The position numbers and the translations under genes are program-made. A stretch of DNA of 64,000 nt from Halobacterium litoreum (GTDB lineage Archaea; Halobacteriota; Halobacteria; Halobacteriales; Halobacteriaceae), in the NCBI RefSeq assembly GCF_021233415.1, contig NZ_CP089466.1, positions 496,001 to 560,000 of the forward strand. The letters are read 5' to 3'. The notes under the pieces are model-generated. The model ran no database searches. It was not told where the DNA came from and saw only the letters and a program-made list of their open reading frames with translations. Positions 51,089 to 60,252 of the stretch are shown one piece after another; positions within the stretch are counted from its first letter, which is position 1, and each line of letters starts with the position of its first letter.

Positions 51089-51481
51089 TCAGTATACGTA
51101 GGCGATGACTTGGCCACCGACGCCCTCTTCGCGGGCCTCGTAGTGGCTCATGATTCCGTGACTCGTCGTGACGACGAGCGCGCCGTAGTCTCGAGCCGGG
51201 AGGTAGCGTTTCTCCCACTGCTCGAAGTCGTCGGCGCCCACGGAGTACCGTGGGTTCACGGGGCCACACTCGTTGATGGCACCTTTCAGTTCGACCTCGA
51301 ACTCGCCGGCTTTCCCGTCGTCGACGAACTCGAAGCCGTCGATGTACCCGCGGTCGTAGAAGACCTCGAGCACGGAGCCGACCATGTTGGAGGCGGGCGA
51401 TACCGTGTGCGTGAGATGCCCGACGCTCTCGGCGTTGTCGAGGCCGGAGAGTGCGTCGGACAGGGGGTCGTTCGCAGTCAT
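51089..51481 (-). CDS. rps8: Ribosomal protein S8 (uS8)
   Basis: A 130-residue protein with two alpha/beta domains. The N-terminal half is NDPLSDALSGLDNAESVG and VLEVFYDRGYIDGFEFVDDG; the C-terminal half has RYLPARDYGALVVTTSHGIMSHYEARE, the conserved S8 signature binding helix 21 of 16S rRNA. It is two bases after S14 and two before L6. Length is normal for archaea. Confidence 0.96.
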   Translation of the reverse strand: MTANDPLSDALSGLDNAESVGHLTHTVSPASNMVGSVLEVFYDRGYIDGFEFVDDGKAGEFEVELKGAINECGPVNPRYSVGADDFEQWEKRYLPARDYGALVVTTSHGIMSHYEAREEGVGGQVIAYVY

Positions 51482-51483
51482 GT

Positions 51484-51645
51484 TTAGCTGTACTTCTTGA
51501 AGCCCATCGAACGGGCGATCTCTCGGAAGCACTGTCGACACAGCCAGATGTCGTACTTGCCGACGAGGCCCTGACTGCGGCCACAGCGCCGACACTCGTG
51601 TGTCTGGCCGGTCTCTGTCTCGTGTTCCTGTTCCGTCTCGCTCAT
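51484..51645 (-). CDS. rps14: Ribosomal protein S14 (uS14), zinc-ribbon type
   Basis: A 53-residue protein between L5 and S8, easily missed because of its size. After an acidic N-terminus it has a zinc motif CRRCGR (C18, C21) and CRQCFREIA (C36, C39), then ends [10 protein letters not shown], the invariant uS14 C-terminus. It belongs to the assembly of the 30S head. The ATG overlaps the L5 stop in ATGA, and its TAA is two bases before the S8 start. Confidence 0.96.
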   Translation of the reverse strand: MSETEQEHETETGQTHECRRCGRSQGLVGKYDIWLCRQCFREIARSMGFKKYS

Positions 51646-52160
51646 TCGTTGACCTCCACGTCGAAGTTGGCTTCGAGGAACGCCACCGCGTCCTCGGTGT
51701 TGAGTCGGTGGTTCGACGGAATCTGTCGCGTGACCTGGTCGCGCTTCGCGACCCGGTAGCCCGGGCGCACGAGGTTGACGGTCACGTCGAGCCCGTAGAT
51801 CCCGACGTTCGGGTCGTACTCCTGACTCGGGAAGTCCGTGTGTTCTTCGACGCCGAAGCTCACGTTCCCGGTCTTGTCGAACTGGCGCTCCGCGAGGTCC
51901 GCGAGCGGGAGCGCGCGGTCGAGGAAGTCCTCCGCGTCGTCGGCCCGCAGGGTGACCTTCGCACCGATCGGGTCGCCCTCGCGGATGCCGAACTCGGGGT
52001 CGGTCTGCGTCGCCTGCGTGCGGACGGTGTCCTGACCCGTAATCTCGCCGAGAATCTCCTCGGCGTTCTGGAGGTCGACCCCACCGCGACCGACGCCCAT
52101 GTGGACGACGACCTTCTCGATGCGCGGTTCGCGCATCTCGTGGAAGTCCGCCTCACTCAT
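51642..52160 (-). CDS. rpl5: Ribosomal protein L5 (uL5)
   Basis: A 172-residue 5S-rRNA-binding protein. Motifs are [38 protein letters not shown] and the loop [21 protein letters not shown] that contacts tRNA in the P site; [22 protein letters not shown] follows. The C-terminus is the acidic strand [12 protein letters not shown]. It starts within the S4e stop (ATGA) and ends within the S14 start (ATGA). Confidence 0.97.
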   Translation of the reverse strand: MSEADFHEMREPRIEKVVVHMGVGRGGVDLQNAEEILGEITGQDTVRTQATQTDPEFGIREGDPIGAKVTLRADDAEDFLDRALPLADLAERQFDKTGNVSFGVEEHTDFPSQEYDPNVGIYGLDVTVNLVRPGYRVAKRDQVTRQIPSNHRLNTEDAVAFLEANFDVEVNE

Positions 52161-52858
52161 TCGTCGTCACCTCCGACGAAGTTCTCGTCGATGACGACCA
52201 CGTAGTCCTCGACGGTCTCGAACTCGCCGTCCTCGGTCTCCACGCGGACGGTGTTGTCCGCGCTGCCCGGCTGGACGGAAATCTCCGCGATTTCGCCGAT
52301 GTCGCCGGCGTGCTGGCCGGCGACCGCGGTGACGAGCGCGCCCTCGCCGTACTCGAAGTGAGCGACGACCTCGTTGGTCTCGTTGTCGACGACGACGGAG
52401 TCGTTCCCCGCGTACTCGTCGTCTTCCACGATGAGGTTCGACCCGTCGTGGAAGTTGAGCTGCGTGCGCCCACCGGAGACGGTGGTCTTGTCGGTGACTT
52501 TGTTCAGCTTGCTACCCGCCGAGTCCGCGTCGATCTGCGTGAGTCCGAGGCGGCCGCCCTCGTCCGGGAAGACCCGGTAGTACTCGTCGCGGTCCGGGAA
52601 CGCCAGGATGTCGAACATCCCGATGGGGCGGTTGACGTCGCCGACCGAGCCGCCGTTGACGAGCACGCCGTCAGTGTTGATGGCGTACTGCGCCTCGCTC
52701 GAGTCGTCGACGTAGCCCAGCACGTCCCGGAGCACGACGACGAGCGGAACGCCCGACTCGCCGTGCGGACCGGCCCCGGCCTTCGCGGTGAACGTCTCCG
52801 TCTTCCGCTCGACCGGCCAGGACTTCGGTACCGAGAGTCGCTTCTGGTGTCGCGTCAT
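52157..52858 (-). CDS. rps4e: Ribosomal protein S4e (eS4)
   Basis: A 233-residue archaeal/eukaryotic-specific small-subunit protein. It has the basic start [20 protein letters not shown], an S4-like RNA-binding region around [20 protein letters not shown], the central S4e domain ([22 protein letters not shown]) and a KOW motif near [16 protein letters not shown]. The C-terminal strand [12 protein letters not shown] is acidic. Overlaps with L24 and L5 are both ATGA. Confidence 0.96.
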   Translation of the reverse strand: MTRHQKRLSVPKSWPVERKTETFTAKAGAGPHGESGVPLVVVLRDVLGYVDDSSEAQYAINTDGVLVNGGSVGDVNRPIGMFDILAFPDRDEYYRVFPDEGGRLGLTQIDADSAGSKLNKVTDKTTVSGGRTQLNFHDGSNLIVEDDEYAGNDSVVVDNETNEVVAHFEYGEGALVTAVAGQHAGDIGEIAEISVQPGSADNTVRVETEDGEFETVEDYVVVIDENFVGGDDE

Positions 52859-53211
52859 TCGTTGTCAGCCTCCAATCGCTCGGCTCGCACGTCGTCTTCG
52901 AGGTCGAGGTCGGTGACGCGGAGGTTGCTCGCGTCCAGCGGACGCAGCACTTCCTCGCCGTCCGACTTCTCGACGACTACGTCCTCGACGAACACCGACG
53001 CGTCGCGGAGGTCGACCTCCGCGACTTCGCCTTCCTCGCCGGCGTAGTCGCCGCGCATGACTTCCACGGTGTCGCCGGCGTTCACGCGGACGCTCCGCTT
53101 GCCGTACTCCTCGTGGAGGTCTTCCGAGAGGTGCGCTTGCACCTGGTCGTGGCGCTCGTGCAGCGACGCGTTCTCCGTGCGATTTCGCTGTTTGTGTGGT
53201 TGCTCAGTCAT
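52855..53211 (-). CDS. rpl24: Ribosomal protein L24 (uL24)
   Basis: A 118-residue KOW-domain protein. The archaeal N-terminal region ([25 protein letters not shown]) precedes [25 protein letters not shown], the KOW motif, and [20 protein letters not shown]. The C-terminal tail is acidic ([16 protein letters not shown]), unlike the basic tail of non-halophile versions. It is one of the first proteins to bind 23S rRNA. It is three bases after L14. Confidence 0.96.
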   Translation of the reverse strand: MTEQPHKQRNRTENASLHERHDQVQAHLSEDLHEEYGKRSVRVNAGDTVEVMRGDYAGEEGEVAEVDLRDASVFVEDVVVEKSDGEEVLRPLDASNLRVTDLDLEDDVRAERLEADNE

Positions 53212-53214
53212 TGT

Positions 53215-53613
53215 CTATACGATCATCGTCGCGGTACTCGCGATGGTACCGTACCGTTCGGCCACTTCGCGCGAAATCGGGCCCTTGATCTCGGTCCCGC
53301 GAGGCTCGCCGAGGTCGTCGATGATGACGGCGGCGTTGTCCTCGAACTTCACGCGCGTGCCGTCCGGGCGACGGATGGACTTACGCTGGCGGACGATGAC
53401 AGCCTCCAGTACCTGGCGGCGCATCTCCGGCGTGCCCTTGGTCACCGAGACGGTGACCATGTCGCCCAGCCCGGCCTTCGGGTGGCGGTTCTTCGTTCCC
53501 TGGTACCCGTGAACGCTCGTGATTTTGAGTTCGCGAGCGCCCGTGTTGTCGGCACACGTGACGAGCGAACCCTTCTCCAAGCCCTGCGTGACGTCGGCCT
53601 TGATGGCTTCCAT
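53215..53613 (-). CDS. rpl14: Ribosomal protein L14 (uL14)
   Basis: A 132-residue five-stranded barrel at the subunit interface. Recognisable parts are [54 protein letters not shown], split over the two central strands, and [20 protein letters not shown] at the C-terminus. The ATG overlaps the S17 TGA by one base (TGATG). Length and motif order are normal. Confidence 0.97.
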   Translation of the reverse strand: MEAIKADVTQGLEKGSLVTCADNTGARELKITSVHGYQGTKNRHPKAGLGDMVTVSVTKGTPEMRRQVLEAVIVRQRKSIRRPDGTRVKFEDNAAVIIDDLGEPRGTEIKGPISREVAERYGTIASTATMIV

Positions 53614-53942
53614 CAGGCGTCACCTCCGTCGGTGACTTCCACGACGGCGTGGTTCTTGGTCTTCGAGAGCGGTCGGGTCTCTGCGATACTAACCGTGTCG
53701 CCGACTTCGATGTCGAAGCACTCCGGCGCGTGGGCCGGCACTCGGGACCGCCGTTTCATGTAGCGGTCGTACTTCGGCACGAATACGTCGTATTCGCGCT
53801 CGACGACGATGGTTTTGTCCATGTCGGTGGAGGCAACTTCACCCTCGAGAACCTGGCCGCGCACGGAAAGACTCCCGTGGAACGGACAGTTCTCGTCGGA
53901 GCACGTACCCTCCGGTTCTGTTACGTTCAGTCCTAGCGCCAT
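53613..53942 (-). CDS. rps17: Ribosomal protein S17 (uS17)
   Basis: A 109-residue OB-fold protein. The archaeal N-terminal extension has the cysteine pair and histidine of [16 protein letters not shown]; the core is [20 protein letters not shown], followed by [22 protein letters not shown] and the signature [20 protein letters not shown]. It binds 16S helix 11. It starts ten bases inside the end of Rnp1, which indicates coupled translation. Confidence 0.96.
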   Translation of the reverse strand: MALGLNVTEPEGTCSDENCPFHGSLSVRGQVLEGEVASTDMDKTIVVEREYDVFVPKYDRYMKRRSRVPAHAPECFDIEVGDTVSIAETRPLSKTKNHAVVEVTDGGDA

Positions 53943-54352
53943 TTCGAATCAACTCCTGTTTCGGAGCGAAGAGCGGGTCGTGAGAGCAACGCGACCCCAT
54001 CCACCGTAACGTAGGCCACGCCCTCGCCAGTGGTTTGGCCGGAGCCACCTGCAGGTTTGGACGCGGTCCCGGTCTCCTTCGCGGGGTGTCGGTTGGAAGC
54101 CGACACGCCGCCAGACTGCGTCTGACGGAAGACCGCAGCTTCATCTGTGAGTTCGAACTCGAATCTCGCTCCTCGCTTGGGTATCTGCGTGACACCCGAG
54201 TCGGTCGAGTGTGACTCGACCAGCAGGGTCTGCATCGTCTCGTCGACGACGCGACCTTCGATGCCTACCCGCGACTGGTCGGTCGACTCGACGACCCGCA
54301 CGTGCAGGCCGACGAGTTCGTGTCGCGGTAGCGTCTCGGGTGTCAGTGTCAT
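53933..54352 (-). CDS. rnp1: RNase P protein component 1 (Rnp1/Pop4-Rpp29)
   Basis: A 139-residue Sm-like barrel subunit of archaeal RNase P, which matures tRNA 5' ends. The core is LPRHELVGLHVRVVESTDQS, IEGRVVDETMQTLLVE and ITQIPKRGARFEFEL-like (seen as VTQIPKRGARFEF). Between the last core strands it carries a polar insert of about 35 residues (SASNRHPAKETGTASKPAGG and more), making it longer than the usual 90-100 residues. The start ATG lies four bases after L29. Its place in the S10/spc operon is conserved in archaea. Confidence 0.93.
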   Translation of the reverse strand: MTLTPETLPRHELVGLHVRVVESTDQSRVGIEGRVVDETMQTLLVESHSTDSGVTQIPKRGARFEFELTDEAAVFRQTQSGGVSASNRHPAKETGTASKPAGGSGQTTGEGVAYVTVDGVALLSRPALRSETGVDSKWR

Positions 54353-54356
54353 CTGT

Positions 54357-54572
54357 TTAGCTCTCGTCTTCGAGGTCGCCTTCCTCGCGCTGAATCGTCT
54401 TGATTCGCGCGACGGTGCGGCGAAGCTCGCCGATGCGGCCCGGATTCTCCGGGGCGCCACCGGCGGCCTTCACTGCCTTCGCGTTCAGCAGCTCAGTGCG
54501 GATGTCCTCGAGTTCCGCCTCTCGCTCGGCGGGGGTCATGTCGCGAATCTCTTGCGTGTGGAGAATCGCCAT
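54357..54572 (-). CDS. rpl29: Ribosomal protein L29 (uL29)
   Basis: A 71-residue two-helix protein at the exit tunnel. It has the archaeal start [20 protein letters not shown], then [20 protein letters not shown] and [20 protein letters not shown]. The final residues (EGDLEDES) are an acidic tail. Its ATG overlaps the S3 TAA by one base. L29 together with L23 forms the docking site for SRP and the translocon. Confidence 0.95.
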   Translation of the reverse strand: MAILHTQEIRDMTPAEREAELEDIRTELLNAKAVKAAGGAPENPGRIGELRRTVARIKTIQREEGDLEDES

Positions 54573-55504
54573 TACTCCTCACCCTCCTCGGATTCGTCGT
54601 CTTCCATCTCTTCGAGGAGTTCCTCGGCGGTCTCCTCGGCTTCCGAGTCGACGTCCTCGAACTCCTCGTCCTCGACTTCCGCAGCGAGTTCGTCGAGTTC
54701 CTCCTCGACGTCCTCGTCGGTCGCCACTTCGGCCTCCTCGGCCTCGACGGCTTCCTCGACGAGTTCCTCGGCGGCCGCGTCGGACGCCTCGGACGTCTCG
54801 GTCTCCTCGTCGGCGTCGGCGACTTCCTCGTCGTCGCCCTCGCCCTCGAGGAGCTCTTCGAGTTCCTCCGCGGACTCCTCTTCGTCCACGACGAGGTCCT
54901 CGATGTCGGCTTCCTCCTGAATCTCGAAGTCGTCGGGGAGTTCGGCGTTCGGCGGGATGATCTTCACGTTCACGCCGATGGTGCCGAGTTTCATCACGGC
55001 GACGCCCTTGCCGTGGTCGACGATCTCCTCTGCGGGTTCGCCGTTGTGCTTGATGTAGCCGCGGTTGAACTTCTCGACGCGGCCGCGGTTGCCGGTGACC
55101 TTCCCGCTCAGGACGATTTCGGCGCCCAGTGCGCCGGCTTCCATGATGCGGTCGATGGTCGTGTGACCGGCCTTCCGGAAGTACCAGCCGCGCTCGAGCG
55201 CGTTCGCGAGGCGGTCCGCGACGATCTGTGCGTTCAGGTCGGGTTCGTCGACCTCCTGCACGTCGATCTGCGGGTCCTCGAGGTCGAATCGCTCCTCGAG
55301 CTGGGTCGTGATCTTCCGGATGTTCTTCCCGCCCTTCCCGATGACCATCCCGGGCTTCTCGGCCTTCAGGACGATCTGCATGCCCATCGGGGTGGGAGCG
55401 AGTTCCATGCCGCCGTAGCCGGCTCGCGCCAGTTCCTCGGCGAAGAACTCGTCGATCTGGGAGCGCTGGAGGCCCTGCTCGATGAATTCGAGTTCGTCGG
55501 CCAT
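54572..55504 (-). CDS. rps3: Ribosomal protein S3 (uS3) with long acidic tail
   Basis: A 310-residue protein. Residues 1-200 are uS3: KH domain with the loop [20 protein letters not shown] and the C-domain with [20 protein letters not shown]. Residues after about 200 are an approximately 105-residue, almost purely acidic tail of E, D, A and V (for example [19 protein letters not shown]). S3 forms the mRNA entry helicase region of the 30S. The tail is typical of haloarchaea in kind, and here it makes a third of the protein. Confidence 0.95.
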   Translation of the reverse strand: MADELEFIEQGLQRSQIDEFFAEELARAGYGGMELAPTPMGMQIVLKAEKPGMVIGKGGKNIRKITTQLEERFDLEDPQIDVQEVDEPDLNAQIVADRLANALERGWYFRKAGHTTIDRIMEAGALGAEIVLSGKVTGNRGRVEKFNRGYIKHNGEPAEEIVDHGKGVAVMKLGTIGVNVKIIPPNAELPDDFEIQEEADIEDLVVDEEESAEELEELLEGEGDDEEVADADEETETSEASDAAAEELVEEAVEAEEAEVATDEDVEEELDELAAEVEDEEFEDVDSEAEETAEELLEEMEDDESEEGEE

Positions 55505-55974
55505 TAGGCGCTCACCTCCTCGGTCTCCGTCACGACGAGTTCCACGTCACAGAGCGTGGTGTTCCACGGGTCCGCCTTCCCCATCGCGCGGGGCTTGCGG
55601 CCGCGGCTCTCGTCCACCTTGTGGGGTGCGACGTGTTCGATGACCATCTCGTCCGCGTCGAAGCCCTGCTGGCTCGCGTTGTTCGACACGTTCGAGAGGA
55701 GCTTCAGGAAGTCCTTCGAGGCCTTCTCCGGGTAGCGCCCGGCGTCCCAGCCCTCGATGTCGTTCCGGTGGCCGACGCCGCTGTTGTGCTGCTTGAACGG
55801 CACCGACTGCTCCTCGTCGACGACGGCCTGGAGGTACTCCTTGGCGTCGGCGACGGTCTCGCCCTTGATCTGGCGAGCGATGGCTTTGCTGTGCTTCAGG
55901 CTGATGGGTCGCTCCCGGAGCATCGCTTTCGCGGAGGTGTCCGGGTCGACGTCCACGCTGTAGCTGATTCCCAT
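55504..55974 (-). CDS. rpl22: Ribosomal protein L22 (uL22)
   Basis: A 156-residue protein lining the exit tunnel. It begins ISYSVDVDPDTSAKAMLRER, has the archaeal segment KHSKAIARQIKGETVADAKEYL, and the tunnel hairpin region EHVAPHKVDESRGRKPRAMGKADPWNT within the C-terminal half, where RKPRAMGKADPW is the tip. Its ATG is three bases after the S19 gene and its TAA overlaps the S3 start. Confidence 0.96.
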   Translation of the reverse strand: MGISYSVDVDPDTSAKAMLRERPISLKHSKAIARQIKGETVADAKEYLQAVVDEEQSVPFKQHNSGVGHRNDIEGWDAGRYPEKASKDFLKLLSNVSNNASQQGFDADEMVIEHVAPHKVDESRGRKPRAMGKADPWNTTLCDVELVVTETEEVSA

Positions 55975-55977
55975 GGT

Positions 55978-56400
55978 TTACTTGAGCGGCACGAACTTCG
56001 AGGAGCGGGTCGCGCCGATACCCGCCTGCCCGTGTTCGACCGACGTTCGGGTGAGCTGGAACTCGCCGAGGTAGTGCCCGATCATCTCGGGCTGGACCTC
56101 GACGCGCTCGAACTCCTGTCCGCTGTAGACCGCGAACGTCAGACCGACGAACTCCGGCAGCACCGGCATGTCGCGCAGGTGCGTCCGAATCGGGTTGTTG
56201 GCCGTCTCTTCGGCGGTCGCGTCGCGGGCCTCCTCGAGCACCTTGTGGTGCTCGTCGGACAGGCCACGGGTGATGGTTCGCCGCGCGCGGGCGGGAAGCA
56301 GTTCCGCGACGTCCTCCAGGCTCATGTCCTGCAGTTCGTCGAGGTCGTAGCCGCGGTAGGTGAACTCACCTTCGCGGCCGGTTCGGTATTCCGTACTCAT
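55978..56400 (-). CDS. rps19: Ribosomal protein S19 (uS19)
   Basis: A 140-residue protein of the 30S head. The archaeal N-terminal extension ([20 protein letters not shown]) precedes the core [20 protein letters not shown], and the signature is [20 protein letters not shown] then [20 protein letters not shown]. The basic end [11 protein letters not shown] is conserved. It is two bases after L2 and three before L22. Confidence 0.96.
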   Translation of the reverse strand: MSTEYRTGREGEFTYRGYDLDELQDMSLEDVAELLPARARRTITRGLSDEHHKVLEEARDATAEETANNPIRTHLRDMPVLPEFVGLTFAVYSGQEFERVEVQPEMIGHYLGEFQLTRTSVEHGQAGIGATRSSKFVPLK

Positions 56401-56402
56401 GG

Positions 56403-57125
56403 TTACTTGTTCCCTCCGCGGCCGGTTCGCTTCGACGCGATGTCACCGACCTTGCGGCCCGGCGGCGCGTTCTTGGACACGCTCTTCGGGCGACCGGGGT
56501 GCTGGCGGCCACCGCCACCGAAGGGGTGGTCGACGGCGTTCATCGCGACACCACGCACGCGCGGCCACTTCGTGCCTCGCGCCTTCATCTTGTGGTGTTT
56601 GTTCCCGGCTTTGACGTGGGGTTTCTCGGTGCGGCCGCCGCCGGCGACCACGCCGATGGTGGCGCGACAATCCGGGGAGAGCCGCTTCATCTCGCCGCTC
56701 GGCAGCTGGACGACCGCGGCGTCGCGCTCGTGGGTCACGAGGTCCGCGTTGACCCCGCTCGCGCGAGCGAACTTGCCGCCGTCGCCGGGCTGGCTCTCGA
56801 CGTTACAGACCGGGACGCCCTCGGGAATCTCCGCGAGCGGGAGGGTGTTGCCCTCCTCGATGCTCGCCGAGATGCCGACTTCGACGGTGTCGCCGACGCC
56901 GGTGCCCTCGCTGGCGAGGACGAGACGCTGGTCGCCGTCCTCGAACTTGACGTTCGCGACGGGCGCGCTGCGCGCGGGGTCGTGTTCGATGTCGACGACC
57001 TCGCCCGCGAGCACGTCCGTGTCCTCGGTCTTCCGGTGTGACAGTTCTGCTTTGTATCGGTGCGACGGCGCTCGGAACGTCGACGTCCCGCGCCCGCGTC
57101 GCTGGCCTTGGATTCTGCGTCCCAT
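56403..57125 (-). CDS. rpl2: Ribosomal protein L2 (uL2)
   Basis: A 240-residue protein essential for subunit joining and peptidyl-transferase assembly. Motifs are [19 protein letters not shown], the central barrel with [19 protein letters not shown], and the C-terminal signature [20 protein letters not shown] containing the histidine (residue about 205) near the active centre. The end [18 protein letters not shown] is basic. Two-base gaps separate it from L23 and S19. Confidence 0.97.
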   Translation of the reverse strand: MGRRIQGQRRGRGTSTFRAPSHRYKAELSHRKTEDTDVLAGEVVDIEHDPARSAPVANVKFEDGDQRLVLASEGTGVGDTVEVGISASIEEGNTLPLAEIPEGVPVCNVESQPGDGGKFARASGVNADLVTHERDAAVVQLPSGEMKRLSPDCRATIGVVAGGGRTEKPHVKAGNKHHKMKARGTKWPRVRGVAMNAVDHPFGGGGRQHPGRPKSVSKNAPPGRKVGDIASKRTGRGGNK

Positions 57126-57127
57126 GG

Positions 57128-57382
57128 TCAGAACACCCCGATGCGGGAGGCGACGTCCTGTGCGTCGTCCTCCTCGGAGAGCGTGACCGTCGCCTTCTTC
57201 TCGCCGCCCGGCGTCACCTGCGTGTTCACGTTGGTGATGGTCACGTCGTACTCGTTCTCGATGCTCTCGCGAATCTCGGGCTTCGCGGCGTCGAGGTCGA
57301 CGATGAACTGGAGCTTGTTGTCGAAGTCCATCTCGTCCATCGCCTTCTCCGTCACGAGGGGGTAGTCGATGATACCGCTCAT
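57128..57382 (-). CDS. rpl23: Ribosomal protein L23 (uL23)
   Basis: An 84-residue protein at the tunnel exit. It begins SGIIDYPLVTEKAMDEMDFD, continues KLQFIVDLDAAKPEIRESIE and has the loop ITNVNTQVTPGGEKKATVTL. It is of compact archaeal length and lacks the bacterial hydrophobic loop. The ATG overlaps the L4 TGA (ATGA). Confidence 0.96.
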   Translation of the reverse strand: MSGIIDYPLVTEKAMDEMDFDNKLQFIVDLDAAKPEIRESIENEYDVTITNVNTQVTPGGEKKATVTLSEEDDAQDVASRIGVF

Positions 57383-58131
57383 CGCTGTGCCACCTCCTCG
57401 ACTGCGCTCTCGGTCCAGACCGTCAGTCGGCCCGGCTCCGTGCCCGGTGCGAGGTCTTCGGTGTTCACCTCTCGCCCGGTCGCCACGTCGACGCCCGCGA
57501 GGTTGCGCGCGGCCTTCGACGGCCCGCTCTCGCTGGAGGTGACGAACAGAATCGAGGTCGGTTCCTTGTACTTCCGGCCGCGGAGTTTCCCTTGGCCGGC
57601 ACGGACGGTCTTGCCGTCGTCCGCGCGCTCGACGTCAGCGTGGACGCCGAGCGCTTCGAGGAACGCGACGACCTCCTTGGTCTTCACGAGGCCCTCGAAC
57701 TCGTCGTCGACGACGAGCGGGAGTTCGATGTCGTCCTCGAACTGGTGGCCGCGGTCGGCCACGAGGTCGCCGTCCGTCGTCGCCGCGACGGCGCTCCGGG
57801 TGGCGGCCTTCCGCTCCTTGTCGTTGAGGTCGAGACCGTGGTCTTTCTCGGCTTTCGGCGGGTGCGCTTTCCGGCCGCCGACCGTCTGCGGGACGCGAGC
57901 CCCACGCCCGTTCGTCTTCGGGACGTGAGCCATACCGCGGCCGCTGCCTTGGGATTCGGCGGAGGTGCGCAGGCCCGCGTACTCGTCGGAGCCGTACTCC
58001 TGTGTTCGATTGGCCTGAGCGGCGAGGACGGCACGCTTGATGAGGTCCGGCCGGACGGGTTCTGAGAACACGTCTGGCAGGTCCAGCGTCCCGGATTCGT
58101 CGCCGTTCAGGTCGCGTACGGTTGCCTGCAT
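57379..58131 (-). CDS. rpl4: Ribosomal protein L4 (uL4)
   Basis: A 250-residue archaeal-type L4. The N-terminal strand ATVRDLNGDESGTLDLPDVF is followed by the tunnel-constriction loop (GSGRGMAHVPKTNGRGARVPQTVGG region, with RGMAHVPK as core), and the archaeal insertion KAHPPKAEKDHGLDLNDKER. The C-terminal half contains RKYKEPTSILFVTSSESGPS and ARNLAGVDVATGREVNTEDL. It is two bases after L3. Confidence 0.96.
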   Translation of the reverse strand: MQATVRDLNGDESGTLDLPDVFSEPVRPDLIKRAVLAAQANRTQEYGSDEYAGLRTSAESQGSGRGMAHVPKTNGRGARVPQTVGGRKAHPPKAEKDHGLDLNDKERKAATRSAVAATTDGDLVADRGHQFEDDIELPLVVDDEFEGLVKTKEVVAFLEALGVHADVERADDGKTVRAGQGKLRGRKYKEPTSILFVTSSESGPSKAARNLAGVDVATGREVNTEDLAPGTEPGRLTVWTESAVEEVAQR

Positions 58132-58133
58132 GG

Positions 58134-59141
58134 TTATCCTTGGTTAGATGCGGTACTCACGTAGCGCACCTCGGGGTCGAGGCGCGGCGACTCGCTCGGC
58201 CGGACGGCCGGGCGGAACCGCACCAGTCGTTGCTCCGGACCGGGAACCGAGCCCTTCACGAGCGTGTACGGGCCGTCGACTTCGCCGTAGTTCGGGAAGC
58301 CGCCGTCCGCGTTCACGTCGTCGCCCTCACCGAAGTCGATGAGGCGCTTGTTGAGTTCGGTGCGCTGGTGGTAGCCGGTCTGCCCCAGCTGGGGGACCGT
58401 CGAGCGCACACGGCTCGGGTTCCACGGGCCGAGGTTACCGATTCGGCGCCGCCAGCCCTGGCGGGCGTGCTTGCCTTTCCGCTTTTGCACGCCCCAGCGC
58501 TTGACGGGACCCTGGGTACCCTTGCCCTTCGTGACGCCGGCGACGTCGGTGAACTCGCCGGCTCGGAAGACGTCGCCGAACTCGTGGACGCCGCCGTCCT
58601 CGATGAGTTCGGCCGCGAAGTCGGCGCGGTCCCGGAGGGAACCGCCGCCGACGCGCGTCTCCATCACGTCGGGTTTCTTCTTCGGGACGCTCGCGACGTC
58701 GCCGGGCACCGTGTGCGTGATGACGCGGATGTCGGCGATGTCCTCGGATTCGAGCGCCTCGGTCAGTTCGTCTGTGTCTCCGCCCGCTTCGGGGACGGAG
58801 AGCGTGCGGTCGAGTTCCTCGTGGACGTCGTCTGCCCAGACTTCCGTGAGCGGCTTCTTGCCGTACGGCGTGTCTTCGTAGAGGCGGACGGCCGCCGCCC
58901 GCATGGGCGGCGTCTCGACGACGGTCACGGGGACCGTCGTCTCCATGCCCTCCGTGGGCGAGTTGGCCTGGTCGTCGACGAGGACGACGTGGGACATCCC
59001 GGCCTTGTAGCCGGCGAAGCCCTGCAGACCGACTTGCCCGTCGTCGGCGGGCCACGAGTTGAAGCGCGGCACTTCACTCTCCGCGCGCTTGCGGGGACTG
59101 AACCCCATCGAGCCTTTTCGTGGTCGGTTTGGCTGTGGCAT
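58134..59141 (-). CDS. rpl3: Ribosomal protein L3 (uL3)
   Basis: A 335-residue archaeal L3. It begins PQPNRPRKGSMGFSPRKRAE and has QGFAGYKAGMSHVVLVDD, the basic central extension KGKGTQGPVKRWGVQKRKGK with HARQGWRRRIGNLGPWNPSR, and the C-terminal strand YTLVKGSVPGPEQRLVRFRP. The extension reaches the peptidyl-transferase centre. It is the first ribosomal gene of the operon, four bases after the SPOUT methyltransferase, so both probably share one promoter. Confidence 0.97.
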   Translation of the reverse strand: MPQPNRPRKGSMGFSPRKRAESEVPRFNSWPADDGQVGLQGFAGYKAGMSHVVLVDDQANSPTEGMETTVPVTVVETPPMRAAAVRLYEDTPYGKKPLTEVWADDVHEELDRTLSVPEAGGDTDELTEALESEDIADIRVITHTVPGDVASVPKKKPDVMETRVGGGSLRDRADFAAELIEDGGVHEFGDVFRAGEFTDVAGVTKGKGTQGPVKRWGVQKRKGKHARQGWRRRIGNLGPWNPSRVRSTVPQLGQTGYHQRTELNKRLIDFGEGDDVNADGGFPNYGEVDGPYTLVKGSVPGPEQRLVRFRPAVRPSESPRLDPEVRYVSTASNQG

Positions 59142-59145
59142 CGTA

Positions 59146-59994
59146 TCACTCCGTGAGCGTTAGGCAGCCGAGCGTCGCGAACAGAGCTTCCTCCGTTCGA
59201 ACGACCTCGCTGCCTTGCGACGGGATGGTGTTGAGCCAGGCGTCGAATCCCGCGGGAGCGTCGGATGAAGTGGTGGCACTCTCCCTGACGTCGTCTTCGC
59301 TCACTCCGAGCATGGGCGGGAGCCCACGCCCCGGCGAGCCGAAGGCGACGGTCAGTCCGTCCCGGGCGGTGCGTTCGACGTACCCCCCGAGGGAGGCCGC
59401 GGAAAGCGGCGTCCCGTGGCGGGAGGTGGCGATGCGAACGCCCGCGTCGGGGCGGTCGAGAGCGTCACCGAGGTCCACGCGTTCGACCGAGAACCCCGGG
59501 AGGGGTTCGTCGACCAGCTTTGCGCGGACCGGTCGTCGCGAAGAGACCCTGATGGTCACGCGCTCCCCCTCCTCGACCTCCATACCGGGAGGCGTGTGGA
59601 GGGAGATCGGGTGTTGCATTCCGCAATTGACCCGAACGCGCCCTTCAGATCCGACCTGGGTCACGATTCCCTGTCGTATCGACCCAGACCCGCTCGAGTC
59701 TGAGCCGGTCCATGACGAGAGACGGAGCGGCGGCAGGACACCCACGTACTCCAGTTCGTCGCGGGTTTCGAAGGCCTCCTTTCGGAGGTACGGTGGCGTT
59801 GCGGCGTACCGCAACACCGTTTCGACGAACCCGCCGCCCCACTTCCGCTCGCCGTCTTCGTCGGGGAAGACGCCGAGTCGGTCCATCCGGAACACCGCCG
59901 CCGCGCGGGCGACGTAACCGAGTTTGCGAGTTGCCTCGCGTTTGTCCTCGGCTTCCCGGACGAGGGACGACGGCACGAGTACGGTCCGTGTCAT
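59146..59994 (-). CDS. SPOUT-fold RNA methyltransferase (COG2106/DUF171 type)
   Basis: A 282-residue protein. The N-terminal SPOUT half begins RTVLVPSSLVREAEDKREAT and contains KLGYVARAAAVFRMDRLGVF. A middle OB-like insert (about 110-160) has QGIVTQVGSEGRVRVNCGMQ, and the C-terminal knot includes FGSPGRGLPPML (the SAM-binding GSP..G loop) and FDAWLNTIPSQGSEVVRTEE. Eukaryotic relatives (SPOUT1 type) are RNA-linked; the target base here is unknown, with rRNA likely given the operon. It leads the S10-type operon, with a TATA box about 55-66 bases upstream. Confidence 0.88.
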   Translation of the reverse strand: MTRTVLVPSSLVREAEDKREATRKLGYVARAAAVFRMDRLGVFPDEDGERKWGGGFVETVLRYAATPPYLRKEAFETRDELEYVGVLPPLRLSSWTGSDSSGSGSIRQGIVTQVGSEGRVRVNCGMQHPISLHTPPGMEVEEGERVTIRVSSRRPVRAKLVDEPLPGFSVERVDLGDALDRPDAGVRIATSRHGTPLSAASLGGYVERTARDGLTVAFGSPGRGLPPMLGVSEDDVRESATTSSDAPAGFDAWLNTIPSQGSEVVRTEEALFATLGCLTLTE

Positions 59995-60048
59995 GCCGTG
60001 TCGCGTCCGTGTCTCGTCACGAGACTGTAGGGTAGATACAGACCTCTC

Positions 60049-60060
60049 CGTAAAAAGGGT
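60049..60060 (-). promoter_or_regulatory. TATA box of the ribosomal superoperon
   Basis: Minus-strand ACCCTTTTTACG lies 55-66 bases before the SPOUT gene ATG, predicting an approximately 30-base leader. The gap 59995-60291 (297 bases) otherwise holds only this and the tRNA-Gly promoter. Confidence 0.5.
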
Positions 60061-60252
60061 GGCGTTTCGGATGCGGGCCTGTGGCGCCCTCGCACGCCGG
60101 ATATCGGCCGATTCGTGTGCGACTAGTTGTCAGCCGACGCGGCGAGTGGGCGAATCGCCTACTTGCGACCGTCGCGGCCCGTGGAAACCGGGATACGGCG
60201 TCGCGGAGACGCGGCCTGCGGTGAGTTCGCACACTCGGTCGCAAAGAACGGA

